64,000 bases of DNA from Pteria penguin (Eukaryota; Mollusca; Bivalvia; Pterioida; Pteriidae), in contig CM068581.1 of the NCBI GenBank assembly GCA_035048485.1, forward strand, positions 64,230,881-64,294,880, given 5' to 3'. Shown here piece after piece: positions 14,301 to 29,300 of the stretch (the stretch's first letter is position 1; every line of letters begins with the position of its first letter). Position numbers and translations under genes: made by a program. The notes under the pieces were generated by a model that was not told where the DNA came from, ran no database searches, and saw only the letters and a list, made by a program, of their open reading frames with translations.

Positions 14301-17300
14301 TTGAAGATGCACTCACACCATACCATCCTGCTGAGTGCATGAGCTTGTGGTTGGATAGAATGCGGTGAGTGTGGTAGTTTGTTTGTTAAGAGCACGGAGC
14401 GTGGTAATATTTTCATGGAACATATTTTACTGTAAAATACTTTCTCATTGTTCTGACAACAGTGTGTGGTTTATTGCTACATTGAATCTTAAAAATCGAG
14501 AAGGGGTAATAATTCTTCTGGCACTCACTGAATTCCTCCTTGTCTCTTATCTCTTGTGTGAATGGAAACATTCTGTAGATCTTTGGTTTCATCACTTTCT
14601 ACGGATGATATATATATGCATTGCAGGTTTTTGCGGTTCGCTATCATGTGATACAGTGGTGCTTATCTGACTGAGTTACGTAACAGCAAATGTCATTCCA
14701 TGCACAATATCATACTTAAAATTGCTATCTTGAATGCATGAAATAATGCAAAACATTTGCAAAAAAAAAACTCCCAAAAACAAATCCTGTTGAAAAGTGT
14801 CAATATATTTCCTGTAAACTTTGATTAATATATTTGGTAGAAGCCTGATTTATATATGTATGCACTTCCTTCAAAATAGTCTACCGGTAATCTATGTATG
14901 TGAAAGTACCGTTTTTATATTTTTCCAAAGGCATTCAGTTCTCCAGCATTTCCCGTGTAAAAGGAGCTAGCACTGGCAGACTTAAGTAAAATAAACTGTC
15001 ACATTTCTGAAGATCTGTCGGAAATCAATATTAGAATATCTATGCAATGTACTTAAATAAAAAATATCTTTAGGTATGAGTAACATTCTAATTGACATGC
15101 AGCCAGAAAAAAAAAAAAAAAAGAAGACAGTATGTAACCACAGTTGTTGCCCCTTGTATTGGGATAAAATAAAGCATTTGATATTATAAAACAGTTTAAC
15201 ACCTGACTTGTCATCACTCCCCCACATGTATTGTCAGCTTCAGATTGGCATCATAGATATCCAGATGTACATGCAGGCAATTGAGGGAACTATCTTCTTC
15301 TGATTTTCAAAGTGAGATATCAGATGCAAGCTTTGGGATGTACATAAATACAATGAACATATGTTTTTAGTGAAGTAGGCAGTAAAAGAGAGAGAGCATT
15401 ACCAACGTAATGAAAGAGTTGGTATAGTGATTAAAGAAATGATGTTGGTAGTCTGGGTTTGATCCCAAGTCTGACCGCTTACCTCTTCCATTGAGAGTGA
15501 AAATTGTCGAAAACAGATTCTGAACAAAAATATGGCAAAATGTTTCCCAGTGATGCCAGAGTACTTCATGTTCTTTTCTGTGGTTTGTACATGTGGATTC
15601 ATATGAAAAGAGCTGTCAAGAAAATTACATGATAATTTGTATCCAACAGAGCACTGCAGCCAGCAGAGCCTCGTTAGATATGCCTTTTGAATATGTTCAG
15701 GTTTTACTTCCTATTGTAACTCCATAGGGTAGAGTTCAATTTAATTATAGATGATGGGGTGAATTACATAAAGGAGGTATTTAGCCTTTGAGTGCCACAT
15801 TGAAGTGCTATGTGTGGGGTTGGGTGTCTGGGGTTTTCTCCATAATACAATGTACTTTCTTGATACAGAGGTTCTGACCTTGCTGTGTACTAGCTCTTAA
15901 GAAAAACTTTGATTATGTAGGGGAAGGGTTCTGTATTGTAGGATAATGTAAATGTAAGTAATAAGGCCAAAAGAAAAATATGCATGTTTCCTGTAACCAG
16001 ACTGACCTTAATTTTTGACCCAGATCCTCGTCTTTTTTGTTGCATTTTCAGAAGAAAATTACTCCAATATTGAATATTTGCCTTGACATGAAGCTAGGTT
16101 TTGCTATTCAGGGAATAATTATTTGGGCAGAAAAGAAAGAATACTGACCTATCAACCCTAATTTTATTCTGCCTAAACTTTAATATATGAAATTTATTAC
16201 TTGGATATATGTTTATTGGATTTTCCCAAAATTTTGTCTATGAATTGTCTGAAACCCATGGATGAGTAGGTGCATTAAAGGTCAAGGTTATTTACCTAAT
16301 TAATATACTAGGCTTCATGTTCTTTACAGATAATAAATTGGTCAAGCTGAATTATAAATTTTCCTCAAAATTTTTAAATAAGGGATATTTAAGGAGGTTA
16401 ATGAGCAATACCACTGTTTGACAAAACATATCCAACTGAAGGTCAAGGATACATATGATTAATGACCTAAATGATCTATTAGATAACCTTTACTTTGGTA
16501 ATGAACTTAAAAATTTGACATAGATAAGGTGGGTTTTTTTTATGGTTTACAAAAGTGGAAAAAGAATGGTATAAATGTTGTGCAGTGACTGTTACTTCAA
16601 TTTACTTTTCTTAGTTGTGCATATAGATGGTCAGTTGATCTCTATGAGATATGGTAAATCAAATAGGTGCCATATGCTTTATAAACCTCACCATGATTGG
16701 CATGAATGACATGCAGAGTATGAGAAAGTTCTTATTGAGGACTTTCATTAGCAGACTCTGTGGTTTTCTTATATCTTCGCAACTGTGGAGATCTTTCTAA
16801 TAGACACTCACTATTACTGTGGGACTGACACTTTGGTGGTAAAATTGTAAGTGTTCCCACAAAATGACGTCAGAAACAATCAATTTTTTATTATCACGTT
16901 AAAAATTTTAAGGGAAATATTATTTACAAACAAAAACTTTAGTCCCACTGTAATGGTCTATAGAGACTAAGGTCTTGACTAAGAACTTTAACATGGTTAG
17001 GGCACTCTGAGGATTTATCTTTCGTTGTTTTGTAGAAATAGGAAAATACAACATATACAAGTATTTTATTTAATAAGCAGAGGAGTCAGGATGCTTAATT
17101 AAGAAATTCTATTTATGAAAATGTTTTTCTATTGAGAGGGTGATGTTTTACAGATAGGAATGGTAAAGCGCTGAAATAACACTCATATGAAACATCCATA
17201 CTTATGTCAGGGCCTGGTCCACTTTGACATGTTAAAGATTCTGAAATCTTAAAAGTCCTTAAATTAATGAATCGATTTCGCTGCTGGTCATAATACTCAA

Positions 17301-20300
17301 AATTTCGCCGTAGTTCTTGAATGTGGCATATAACACTACAGAAACAAAATTGATAAAAAGAGGTTTTTGAGAATATAACTATGGTTAAGAATGATAGACT
17401 AGCTATCAGATATTTTGAATAATGTTTGTATATTATTATGTCACCATGCTCAATGCATCTAGTAGTATTCTGTTTAGATAAAGAAATGGGACCTTATATT
17501 ACTTGTAAGAAAACTTGTAATAAATTGGTATCTCGTCCACAAGGAATACAATTTGCACTTAGTTTCATTTGCACCAGCTAATAAGTAGCTGGTGATATGA
17601 CAAACCTTTATCGCCAGGATAGGATTTTGCTATTAAACAGTATGTACTTTCTGACTATTTCAAAGTACTTGTGAAAGGTTCAAATGTTTGTTTTTAGAAA
17701 TGGAAGAAGATATGAGCATGTACATACCTGGCATCGGGTCAGAACTTCAAACTGAAGTATGCATCATTTAGCTAAACACGTATCGTAAGCTTACTTTCAT
17801 CAAATTTAATGTTGCTGACATGTCTATATCACTTTCCAGAACTCTGACCTCAAGGCCAAACTGAGCATCCTTGACACCTGTGTGTGTTACCCACAATGCC
17901 TTGTTAACGGTGTGATTTACGAGGATGGTGAGACTTGGCAGCAGGATGGATGTACTCAGTGTTTATGTCAGGTAATTCCAGCCTTCATCGATGTCTCTTA
18001 TCAGCAATGAAACATCGTACTCCAATACATCAAAGTAAACCACTTGTGAATTCTTAGAAGCATAAACAGATTAGTTGAGTAAATCTTTCATTAAGATGGT
18101 GGATGGATCGTAAACATGTGATATAATATCAAAGTCGTTCATCTTGGATCTCTGACTACCTTTCTGTGCCTTATCATTAATGTGGAATTTATTTACATTG
18201 GTTTATCATGTATATGATATGGATGAAATAGTAGATATTATTTATGTTTTAATGGAAAAACGAAAAATAAATATTTATCGAATGTTGATACATAAAGAAC
18301 AATACAGAAGGGGATTTTTAAATGTATCAGAAAATGAAATTAGTAATAGTTTATGGTCACAGGAGTCATTCATGAGACCTTTTGCAATCTGGGTCCATAT
18401 CCAGGTCTGTGTTTGCTTAATATTATTTATTTTGTTATGTATACTGGATTGTGACCCTGTTTATACTAAAATGGTACTTTGTATTTGACTGAATAACGTT
18501 TGAAAACTGTTAATTTCTACCGAAGTCTCTCCTTAGCTGCTGAAGTTTTTCAGTCAGTCTTTCACGTGATATATTGGCATCTTTGCCATTTCATTGAATG
18601 AGCATTAGAAATCAGTTATTATATCTTAAAACATCTGTAGCTTTCTGTGTGAAAGCCATTGAGCACATCTTAATCAATTTTGGAACGAACTTGTTAATTT
18701 GAATTACCTTCAACCTCTGGGCCCTACAAGTGGAGCATAAAACGGAAATAAAACCAAGCAATTTATGTAAAAAATTTCATTTTTTTTAATTCAGATGTGT
18801 TTATGAATATATGGAATATTGGATTGGCAATATCTTTTATTGTAAGTTCAAAAAAGTGTTTGAGAAATAGACTTATTGATATGCAGTTACTTTGACAGAT
18901 CAGTTTATGTCTTATATATTTTTTTCTGTCATATCAATTATATCAGAATTGTGAGATAAAATATGTATTTGTTTAGCATTTGTTCATAAATTTATTATTT
19001 CATTAAACTTTAATACTACAAAGTCGACAAACTAGTGAAAATTAAACATAAAAAAGTGATGTCCCTTGTGTATGGAATTGGAATGTTGCAGTCAGAAATG
19101 TATAGAAAAATTTTTTTGCAATGTTATCTACAATATTAATGTGATCAACGAAAGTCAAAGAACTCTTATTTGACTTTTTTTTGGACATTCTGTTCACTTA
19201 ATCAAGCATTGCTTATTTTCAGGGAGGTCAACATTCATGTTCAAGAAGAATTGATTTACCACAGTGCATGGGTATAGTATTGTTTATAACAAAAAAAGAA
19301 GTGTCAGTTGGACATTTTCTGGTCTAACATTCATTTAATACCACTTTGTTTTGGACCCATATATTTCAAGTTCATTTCTGGGTTGTGTAGCTATAATATT
19401 TGAGAGGTTGATTACTTCCTGCCTTGCCTTACAAATATGACTTATACACATGTATTGTTGTAAATGATGCTTTAAATGACATCAAAGCAGTATGATTAGT
19501 TGACCAATAATGTTCATTGTTATTACTAGATTGTATAACAGGTGTACATGTAGCATTCCAATAGAAGTTTCTCTCTTCTTCCAGTACCTGACTTTATCTA
19601 AAATTCTAGATTTACAGATTTATATTTAACCTGAATAACTACTAGAACATTGTTTTAGAATACCGACTTTATAATATACCTTCAGAAACAGTATTATGGC
19701 GAATGACCTGTTCTTGAAGCATATATTGCTTGCTCTGTCCTTCTATTCAGCCTGCTCTTTAGGTACTTTACATCATTTATACAAACTGTTGCCTTAATAT
19801 TTGGACTTATATATTTCATGAACACTTTCTGTACTTGAATACTATTTATGTAATATGTATGCCTCCTATCAGAGCATATAGCCGACTCCCCTCATTATGA
19901 AAATAGATGGTAGTTTTGTTCTTTCGTTGATGTTATAAATAAATGATATGAAACAAATTGCTCCACCTATCAGGAATCAAACCCAGTACTTTAGATAAGA
20001 GTCGAATGATGTAACGAGTGTAAAGAATGCACATAGTTTTGTCTTTAAATTTTACTGTGGGTATACTGTATTGCAAACTGCAAAATGGTAAATTTATATG
20101 AGGGGTTGTTGCTAACACCTTATGGGTATATATTATAGAAGAAAGGTAAAGTAGGTAATGATGTTGGACTCTGCTTTGAATCATCAAAACAAAGCTGTGA
20201 CTCGCTTTATTTGTAGTAGTTCAGGACTTAATATGCAGAATAATAATAATTGTTGAGCGGGATGTTAATACAAATACAGTAAAAATAATGATAATAATAA

Positions 20301-23300
20301 TAATATAATGATAATACAGCATTAACACAAATCTATCCTTATCTAATGGGCAGGCTTAGTGTAGTGATTAAGCATTTGACATGCGTTGCAGATGATCCTG
20401 TCGATTTGTGGATTGCGGCACTGTGTGTAAGAGGTTGCCTCATGTTATTTCCTTTTGCCTTCATGTTGCAATGTAACTGAAAATTTGTTTAATGCGATGT
20501 AAAACTCAGTCAAACAACCATCCATGTGTAACACCTAGCTATTTTTATTGAAGTACACAGAACTATAATTGCATAGAAAATCTTCAAGATTTGGAAATTC
20601 CAGATAGTTCATAATATTTTGTCACCTTTTTCAGCTCCTTGTACAAATTCTCCTTGTCAGAACCAGGGGTATTGTGTAGAGCGGGGCCCAGACCCCAGTG
20701 GATACCAGTGTCTGTGTCAGCCCCCTTATGATGGCCCCCTGTGTGAGGTCCGACAGAACCCTTGTGTTTGGCCCATGGAGCCTGGAGCATGTAACTTCAC
20801 TGTAGTACGATATTATTACGACAGATTTGAGGAGGAGTGTAGGGCTTTTAACTATACTGGTATGTGTGTTATGTCACAACGTTTCATTAGATGTAGACTG
20901 AAAGGAACTGTTGCTTTGTACATTTAGATTCTGTTCATGTATATAAAGTACGACAAGATACAAAGTTTTTTCTTCTTTATTTTATCCATTTCCTTTCTAC
21001 ACTGAAATTAAATACAGATCTTGTAAAAGTACTTCATTCACTAAAAATATTGTGAGCCATTTCATTTCCAGTTTACTATATTGTATGGAAAATGGAAAAA
21101 AAAGGTTTTAAAACTTTTTTCCCACTTTTTCAAAATCATAATATGCAGTTGCATGATTTATTTAATAAAAAGGATATGCAACTCTGTATTTTGGAATTGA
21201 ATGTGATGGCTGAATAACCTGCTCTGTATGTAATGTATAGATACATCAAAGTACCTATTTATTGACAATATACATATGAATGTTGTTAATATGTTTTCAC
21301 ATAATTTTAAAACGTTTGACCTAGTTTTTAGCTATATTTTGTGAATTTGTTCATTTTGTCAGGCTGTGGAGGCAACGTGAACAATTACGAGACCTTACAT
21401 GCATGTCAGGAAGTAGCCATGTCTGGAGCATGCTGCTTCAGGAGATTTAGGACCGACGCCAACTCTCTGGTCAGCAGGGGTCAGATGGAGGAGTCCAAAT
21501 GTCAGGTAATTACAAAGACATTTTAGCAACCTTGAATTTATCTTTACCTTTGCGGCTACAGTGTGTTTGGAATGAGAAGGTCCCAAATTAAAATTTTGTC
21601 CAACCTTTTAACTAAGAAAATTCATTTGTTATCAGGGTATGATTGGTTGATAACTATGTTAAGATTGGTTTTTCATATATCAGAACCTGGTTTAATCCCA
21701 CAGTAGGTTTGCCTGATATTGTTACTTATAGTTTTTGAAGTCTGTACTTGTAACTATTGTCAACTCTATATGAACAAAATAAATTTTACGCTAAAAACAT
21801 GTTTTGTAAACTTTTGATCTTTATCACTCCTTCTGCTTATGAGAATAATGTGTACTGCTTTCAGCAGTAAGAAGTCTAGATTGGCTTCTCCATGGTAGTA
21901 CTCATTCTGTAACGTACAGGCTGAAGAAAAATATGTGGCTGGACCAGGAAATCAAACCCACTACTTTCTGCTCTCAAAGCAGATGCTCTTACCATTGAAC
22001 TATTTATGCCAATACCAGTTGGTCACAACACCATAGGCTGTTTAATTCACCTGTATGGTGACAGCCAATGTTTACTGAATTGATAGAGGAAATCATAGCA
22101 CTCAGAGAAAACACAGACCTCTGACAGGTACAGAGTTGAACCCAAACTTCATAGAGATGAGTGACTACATTGAGGTGCTGCAAACAGCTTTATATCACTT
22201 TGTCAAAAAGACCCTGTACCATTTGCGAATATGAATGAATCTTAATATGGACAACATATAGATAAAATTTCATGCTTAATAGGGTTGCCATGGTCCACAT
22301 TTTTTTCGGTTCGGTTTTACTTTGTGTAATTCGACCATATAACTGAATTTAAGGTAAAGTAGGACCACTTAGCAGATTGTTTTTATCAAAATTACACTTA
22401 AGCAATTTTTCTAAAAATTATTTGATTCAACAAAATAATGACAACAACAACGATCCTGTTGCATATTTTTATTCAGTCTTGCATATATTGCAAACTGTAA
22501 CAGATTTGTCAAGAGTCTCTGAGAGTTAATCACAACAAAATGTTCCCACATTTGTGATTTCTTTAACGCCATATTAATTCACATTATCAACTGCCAAGTG
22601 TTACATAATTATGTACATCCAAAGTTTGAGCCAATTAAAGCGCATATAACAGGAAAAAGGGAGATAAGTCAGACTAAAAAACAAATCGAAACCAAACTGA
22701 AATCTGTAAAATACAATCCAAACTGAACCGAGCAAGAATTTACTTGTGGTTAACCGAGTTTTTGGTTAACCATGACAACCTTAATGCTTAACCATACATA
22801 TACTGATATGTATACGTATATTTTTATTTCTTTAGGTGATGAGTATGAGGGATTGTAAGGCAATACATCGTCAAGAAGTTGACTCCTATGTGAGAGAGGT
22901 GGTAGGTTTCTACCCAAGTCTTACCTGCCAGGAGGCCGCATGTGGGACTACACCTGGTGGTTGTCAGCACAAAGGACAGACATACCAAGCAGGAGATATC
23001 ACTTATCAAGGCTGCCAGAGGTGTACATGTGAGGCAGATGACAGATGGACTTGCAGGTATTTGATTATGGCCACAATATGGAAGACGAGTCATAACATTT
23101 TTTTTTATAAAACTTTATATAATTTATAGGTCATATTTTCATATTTTTACAGTTTTTGGTCCGTCTGACTTTTTTGTGTTAGTCTGTATATCTTTCTGTG
23201 GCAAAAAAACTTCAACATTGGTCATAACTTGTGAAATGTAAGAGATATGGCTTTTATATTTTATGATTTTATACCTTGTGACAAAACTTTTTCTGGATAC

Positions 23301-26300
23301 CAAAAATTTTGACCTTGTGACCAGACCCATCACTGCTTCGGTTGGGTCTGTTGCATAGGACTAAACTTTTGTGCATCCTATGAGACAGATGCTGTTGCCA
23401 TGTAAACCCAATAATCTTTTTGCTGTGTAAAACAAAAACCAAACAAATAGTTTCAAAATTTAATTGTCCAAGCATTTCCTGACTGAATTTTGTTGGTTTT
23501 TTTGTTTGTGAATTTTAGTTAGTTCATTTCATATGTTTATCATTTTCAGCTGTGTAGTACAATCTAAACGAAAGGAAATAAGGGACATGTCTCGCCAAGA
23601 AATCACAAGATTTCAAGTAGCTATCCAGAAACTGAGAATGTCAGGACAGGATAATGTATGGGAGAAGATGAGAGATATGTACATGTCCCATGGAATGCAT
23701 GCCCATGGTGGACCCTACTTTCTTCCCTGGCACAGACTGTTTCTGAGAGAGATGGAAAAACGGCTGCAAGAAATAGACTGCGAGATTACCCTACCCTACT
23801 TTGACTTCACCACAGACGTGGGAGAGTTTGACAAGGCTATCATTTGGCAAGCTAACTATTTTGGTGGGTTTGGTGATGCTAGAACAAACTGTGTGACTGA
23901 TCATAATTTTGGGCCTTTGGGAGGCTGGCAGCCATGTATTATGAGGAAGTTTAACAAGAATGTGCAGGTGCCCTCATTGTTGGAATTGGCTTTGGCGATC
24001 AGCAGTGACGACTACACAGAAATGAGCATGTGTCTTGAGTCCTATATCAGTTATGTGCATCAGTTCATTGGAGGTGACATGGCCACAACTAGTGGACCAT
24101 ATGACCCAGTTTTCTACACCATCCATACTTACGTTGACATGTTGTACTGGAAGTGGCAACAAAGAGGCAACAACAAATTCAAGTATCCAGCAGGCTTTGG
24201 AAACATTCCCATGATCCCTTTCAACATTCCACCTAGCAGTGTCATTGACCTTGAAGATGATCTTTGTGTGACTTATGTCGTACCATCAAAAGGTCATCCC
24301 TGTAATACGACCTCCGATGCAGGATCTGGAGTGAGCCGAGGTGATATTCCGGCCTCCGCTGGAGGAACTATTGATGTGCCAGGATATGGAACTACTGGAT
24401 TTGACAAGTCAGGTTATGATTACCATGGCTACGATCAAACAGGTCAGACACTTTTCATTTACCATGTGGTTTGTCATTGAGATGGGTAAATGTAGTAATG
24501 TTAAGACTTTGTAATATGCTAAAGGAGTATAGAGCATCATTAGTATATTTTAAGGATTTTCTGGTTTTATTCAAAGTCATGCTAAATTTTATACAACTTT
24601 TAAATGTTAATCAGTCATACTGAGGTTTGAAAATATTGGTCAGAGGTATAATTCTGTTTCAAGTAAGATTTTGTAGTATTATTTCTTTTTATATGAAGAG
24701 GTTTAAATATGTATAAACTTTAAGGATATTTGATGTCTCCCTACCTGTTGGCATCAAACTTGGGTATGCCAGTAAATCTATTGAAGGTAGTGGTTAACCT
24801 TTGGCTCTGGCAGCCTTCATGTATAAAGCTTAATGCCTAAAAAACTGTGTTCAGGTTACAACAGAGATGGTTATGATCGTGACGGCTATGACAGAGATGG
24901 CTTTAACAGATTTGGTTATGACAGGGATGGCTATAACCAACTTGGTTATGATGTTAATGGATATAACCGTAATGGAGAACTAGATACAACAGGAGTGTAT
25001 GATTCATTTGGTTATGACAACCTATGCTTAAATAGACAAGGTAAGTAATTTATGCACAGTCTAGTTCATAAATTTTTATATATACTTTACCAAAGTGATG
25101 GTCTTAAGCTTAAAGTTCTTGTTATCCCATATCATTTTTGTCTTGGATTTCTGGTTGTGTCATATTCTACAAATTGACATGAATTTCACCCATTTATGTG
25201 TAACATGATGGGAGACTATGCCTGAATGAAGATAATTATGCCTCTTAACTTGAAAATTTATCGGTGTCAAATATTTCTAACTACGTTTGTTATTATGTAT
25301 TCCAAACAAATATGCAAAGGTGATTTTACTTCTGATATGACTGAGGCTGGTTTTCATTAATTACATTTGAAGTTTAAAAAACTTTTTGATCACACAAGTT
25401 TACATTTGAAGTTAAAGGACTCTTTGATCACACAAGTTAAAGTTTTCATTGCAATTTCATCAAATCTCTTTAATGATTTTGATATAAAGCATTTCACCAA
25501 TTATGGTTTTAACTTGTGTGACTTGCTGTCCATCCTGCTCTTAGGAATTTTGCCTAATTTTACAAACACATCTTGTATTTTTATAATCTAATCTAATAAC
25601 CTTTATTTATACATGTTCAGTTAACACAAAAATTCAGTACACAGTGATAGTTCAGAGAATTTTCAGTAATGAACTTTTTAATCAAGTTACCTCATAAAGC
25701 CTAGTATTGATTCATTAGGAAATGAAATGCTTGTTCTATTATATTTCGTATTTAAATAATGTCAGGTTTTACAAAGATAGGACTTGATCGCTATGGATTT
25801 GACAGAAATGGCTACGATGTCAATCAGTGTAATTACCTATCTAATGGACCTTTCTCCACCATTCTGTCTCTACGGATCTGGGAACTGCTTTCCATACAGG
25901 ATAAACAGTTTTTGATGTCAGTACCCAGAATGTGTCCTGCGCTGGGACCCATCCCAGAAAACTGGATCCGTCAGTTCTGGATCTCAGAGCTCAAGGATGT
26001 TTCAAGTATGAATAATACATTGTACCGATTTAATTTTTAGGTCACAAGTCTAGATGCATATAGCATTTGTTCATTTTATATTTTCTGTACTTTTATCAAG
26101 TTTACTGATTTGCTTTTAAGAATACCGCATGAAGACAAACTGTTGCTACTACAGACAGTGTTTTTTCAGTGTGTTTGTTTTTTCATTTGATAGCTTAAAT
26201 AATACATCTGTATATATATGTATAAGAGAGCAATAGAAACATTTGTTGAGTAAGGTGTTTATGCAATTGAATTAATACAAAATGGAAAGACAAATATATT

Positions 26301-29300
26301 ATTGTATATCAATTATTCTAATTAGACTTTCATTAAAAATGCTTATATTCCATTCTTTGATATCATAATCCCTTCATAGCTATGGTACCCACCCGTCAAG
26401 CCAACTATCCTCTGGTCCTACCCACATCTAGGTTCTGCTTCCATGTGGAGTCTTACACCTCCCCGTGTACATGTCAGACATCTATTACAAGCTGTACGCA
26501 CAACCCATGCCTTAACGAAACCTGTCACTCGTATCCCGAGGCCATTTGCCACGTTGACTTCTGCTCTGCTTGCACTGCTACATGGTACCATGAAGGAAAA
26601 GTGATAGACTGCTCAGTTAACAGAGGTAATTTGGTATTTGATAAATAAGGAATACAGTTCACTTTTATTAAATTGAGCTTCAAAGAACAAAGAGAAACAC
26701 ATGTTGTTCAGTTCATCAGGAGTTGAACTTAAATGTTTATGATTCCTCAGTGCTTGATGATTCAGATTTTAGAAAGAAGTTCAAACTTTCTAGAAGTTTG
26801 ATTATCTTTATCAAATAAAGACAAATTGTTGTATACAAGTTGTATAAATGCACATAGAAATATCTGCTATAGAGTATCCTAACATGAAGTCTCTGCTATA
26901 GAGTATCCTAACATTAAGTTTCGGATTCTTTGTTTGTTGTTATTGCCAACAGGTAAAAATTGTATAAACTTACCACTGAAACCATATCTATGAAATTATT
27001 ATCCTCATTTGGTAAATTTCAGATTTCTGTCAGCCAAATCCCTGCCTGAATGGAGGAGAATGCATCAAATCAGTTTGGCCGACAGAACCCCAGCTGGTGA
27101 CATGTAGGTGTGCTCCAGGATACGACGGTGACAGATGTCAGCACCGAGCCTTGGAGGTCTGCAGTCTACCTCAAGTGTCAGGTCAGTTTTAAGAAGGATG
27201 TTTTAGGTACTTTTCAGGTACAACTGGAAAAGGGAATAAAGTTCATGGATATGTAGTTCCACTCTAATAAGTTTAGGGGGCTGGCAACCTGTATTAAATT
27301 TTTCTGCCAGTTTATAGACTTGTCATCTTTTGTCTCCGTGGCTGTCCTCTGGATAAGACCGTATAAACAAGGCATGTATTAGGACGAAAGTTGGCACATG
27401 GAAATTTCCTCAGTACTTTAGGTGGCACATGAAATATCCCTCAGTGCTTCATGTGGCACATAAAATATTCCTCAGTGCCTCAGATGGCACTTGAAATATT
27501 CCTCATTGCCTCAGATGGCACTTTAAATATTTCCTCATTGCTTCAGGTGGCACATGAAATATCCCTCAGTGCTTCAGGTGGCACATAAAATATTCCTCAG
27601 TGCTTCAGGTGGCACATAAAATATTCCTCGGTGCTTAAGGCGGCTCATGTGATATCCCTCAGTGCTTAAGGTGGCACACGAAGTATCCCTCAGTGCTTCA
27701 GGTTTCACATTAAATATCCCTCAATGTTTCGGGTGGCATGTAAAATATCTCTCAGTGCTTCAGATGGATCTGTGGTTAAAATTACGATGCCATGCACTGG
27801 CTAGGCACCTCCATCCTGTAAGTGAATCATCTTGGTGTTGTATAACAATAATAAAACCAAAATTTAAAGTTGAACTTCCAGGAACTATATAAGTTTGAGA
27901 CCTTGTTGTCCTGGGAGATGTACTAGATCTTTATCTGAGTTAACTAGTATATATGCACATGTACATTACTTCTTTGCTTTGCACAATTTTGAATTTATTT
28001 TGAATCAGATTTTCCGTCATTTTCCCTAAAGATGAAATTTTATCAAAAAGATTTATCCATTTCACATCAAATATTTTATGACAGAATGTGTATTTTGTTG
28101 GAACCATACAATGTCATGACTTAGTAGTTCGTTAAGAAAGGTTGCAAGATTCATGCTTGATTGTTAAACTAAGACATACATGTGTTTGAACATGCACGTG
28201 TATGATATCATTGGTGTTAAAGCTAGTTTATTCATATGGATAAATATATAATTAAATGTTGAGTTCTAGTGTACGAGGCATTTAGTCAGAATATTAAAGA
28301 TTACAGTAGGATTGATGCCCCTGATATATACATATGAAATAATAGAAATTGCAGAGTTCTTCACAAATAAATCAAAGCATACCCATGACATGTATCTATT
28401 AATGTATGTTTCTAGGTAACTGTGGTGGTCAGCTGACTAGGTGGTACTATAACTACCGTACTCAATCCTGTGAGAGATTTCTGTACACAGGGTGTGGGGG
28501 AAATGCCAATAATTTTGATACTGAGGAAACTTGCCAGTCACGCTGTGAGATAGGGGCCTGTTGCTACAGACAACGTATCAACAAAAGACGAGAAATTGGT
28601 TACAATCCACAGGGTTTTGATAGGTTGGTATTTGTAAATGTGGAATTAAACAATAAACAATATTAAGGTACTGAACTATACAAAATCAAGAAAAGTTTGA
28701 CTGCAAGTTGACGAGGAGATGCATATAGTGAAGTTGTCTTGTGTCAGTTGCTCTGTTTGTACATTTGTTAGCTCATGGGTCTATACCATTTACCTTGAAG
28801 ACACTTTTGAAAATATATGAGGATAAACCCTTTTGTTTTCGAGGTCAGAGGTCAAAATATTGGGATCAGTGCTCTTGTGAATAATTTAAATTCATGGAAG
28901 CTCTATCAGTAGGGTAGTAGACTCGTATTTGATTTTGGTATACTCTATCTCAGATAACTTGGATAATTGATAATCGAATAGTCAATTCACAGATAACTAT
29001 TTAACCAAACCACTGATAACCAAAGTGTTTAACCTAAATAGTTACAAAACATTTCAGAAGATATTGTAGCAATAAAGTTTGACTCATCAGGGGCCAGTTG
29101 TTCGAAACTTTAACCACTGGTCTAGCTAGCCATTGATTAGAGTTTGAGAGACAATTAATTTTATCTAAAAGATTTTTGTATAAAAATCTAAAATACTTTA
29201 CAAAGCTATATAGTTTCTTGTGCTGCAAATCAGTCCAAATACTATGACTTAAAGCCTTCTCATTTCAAAGATACAGTCACAAGAAATTTAACCATTGGTT

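Larger units (their letters stand above)
24382..25825 (+). repeat. Coding GYD pentapeptide array 1 (interrupted by two introns)
   Basis: About 20 pentapeptides of consensus G-[YF]-[DN]-[RK]-x run over exons 9, 10 and 11, for example GYDRDGYDRDGFNRF. The DNA period is 15 bp with diverged codons, so selection on the protein, not recent slippage, probably keeps it. A break GELDTTGVYDSF is shared with the unit 2 arrays. Tyr, Asp/Asn and Arg/Lys dominate. Confidence 0.9.

Noticed and set aside
18180..18488. 102-codon plus-strand ORF
   Set aside because: It would break the VWC module shared by exons 4 and 5; no domain signature.
19955..20185. SINE-like words on both strands (GGAATCAAACCCAGTACTTT)
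   Set aside because: Only a B-box-like half is visible; too degenerate to call with boundaries.
21900..22010. Possible minus-strand tRNA gene
   Set aside because: A- and B-box-like words are present, but no paired acceptor stem and a SINE-like body follows.
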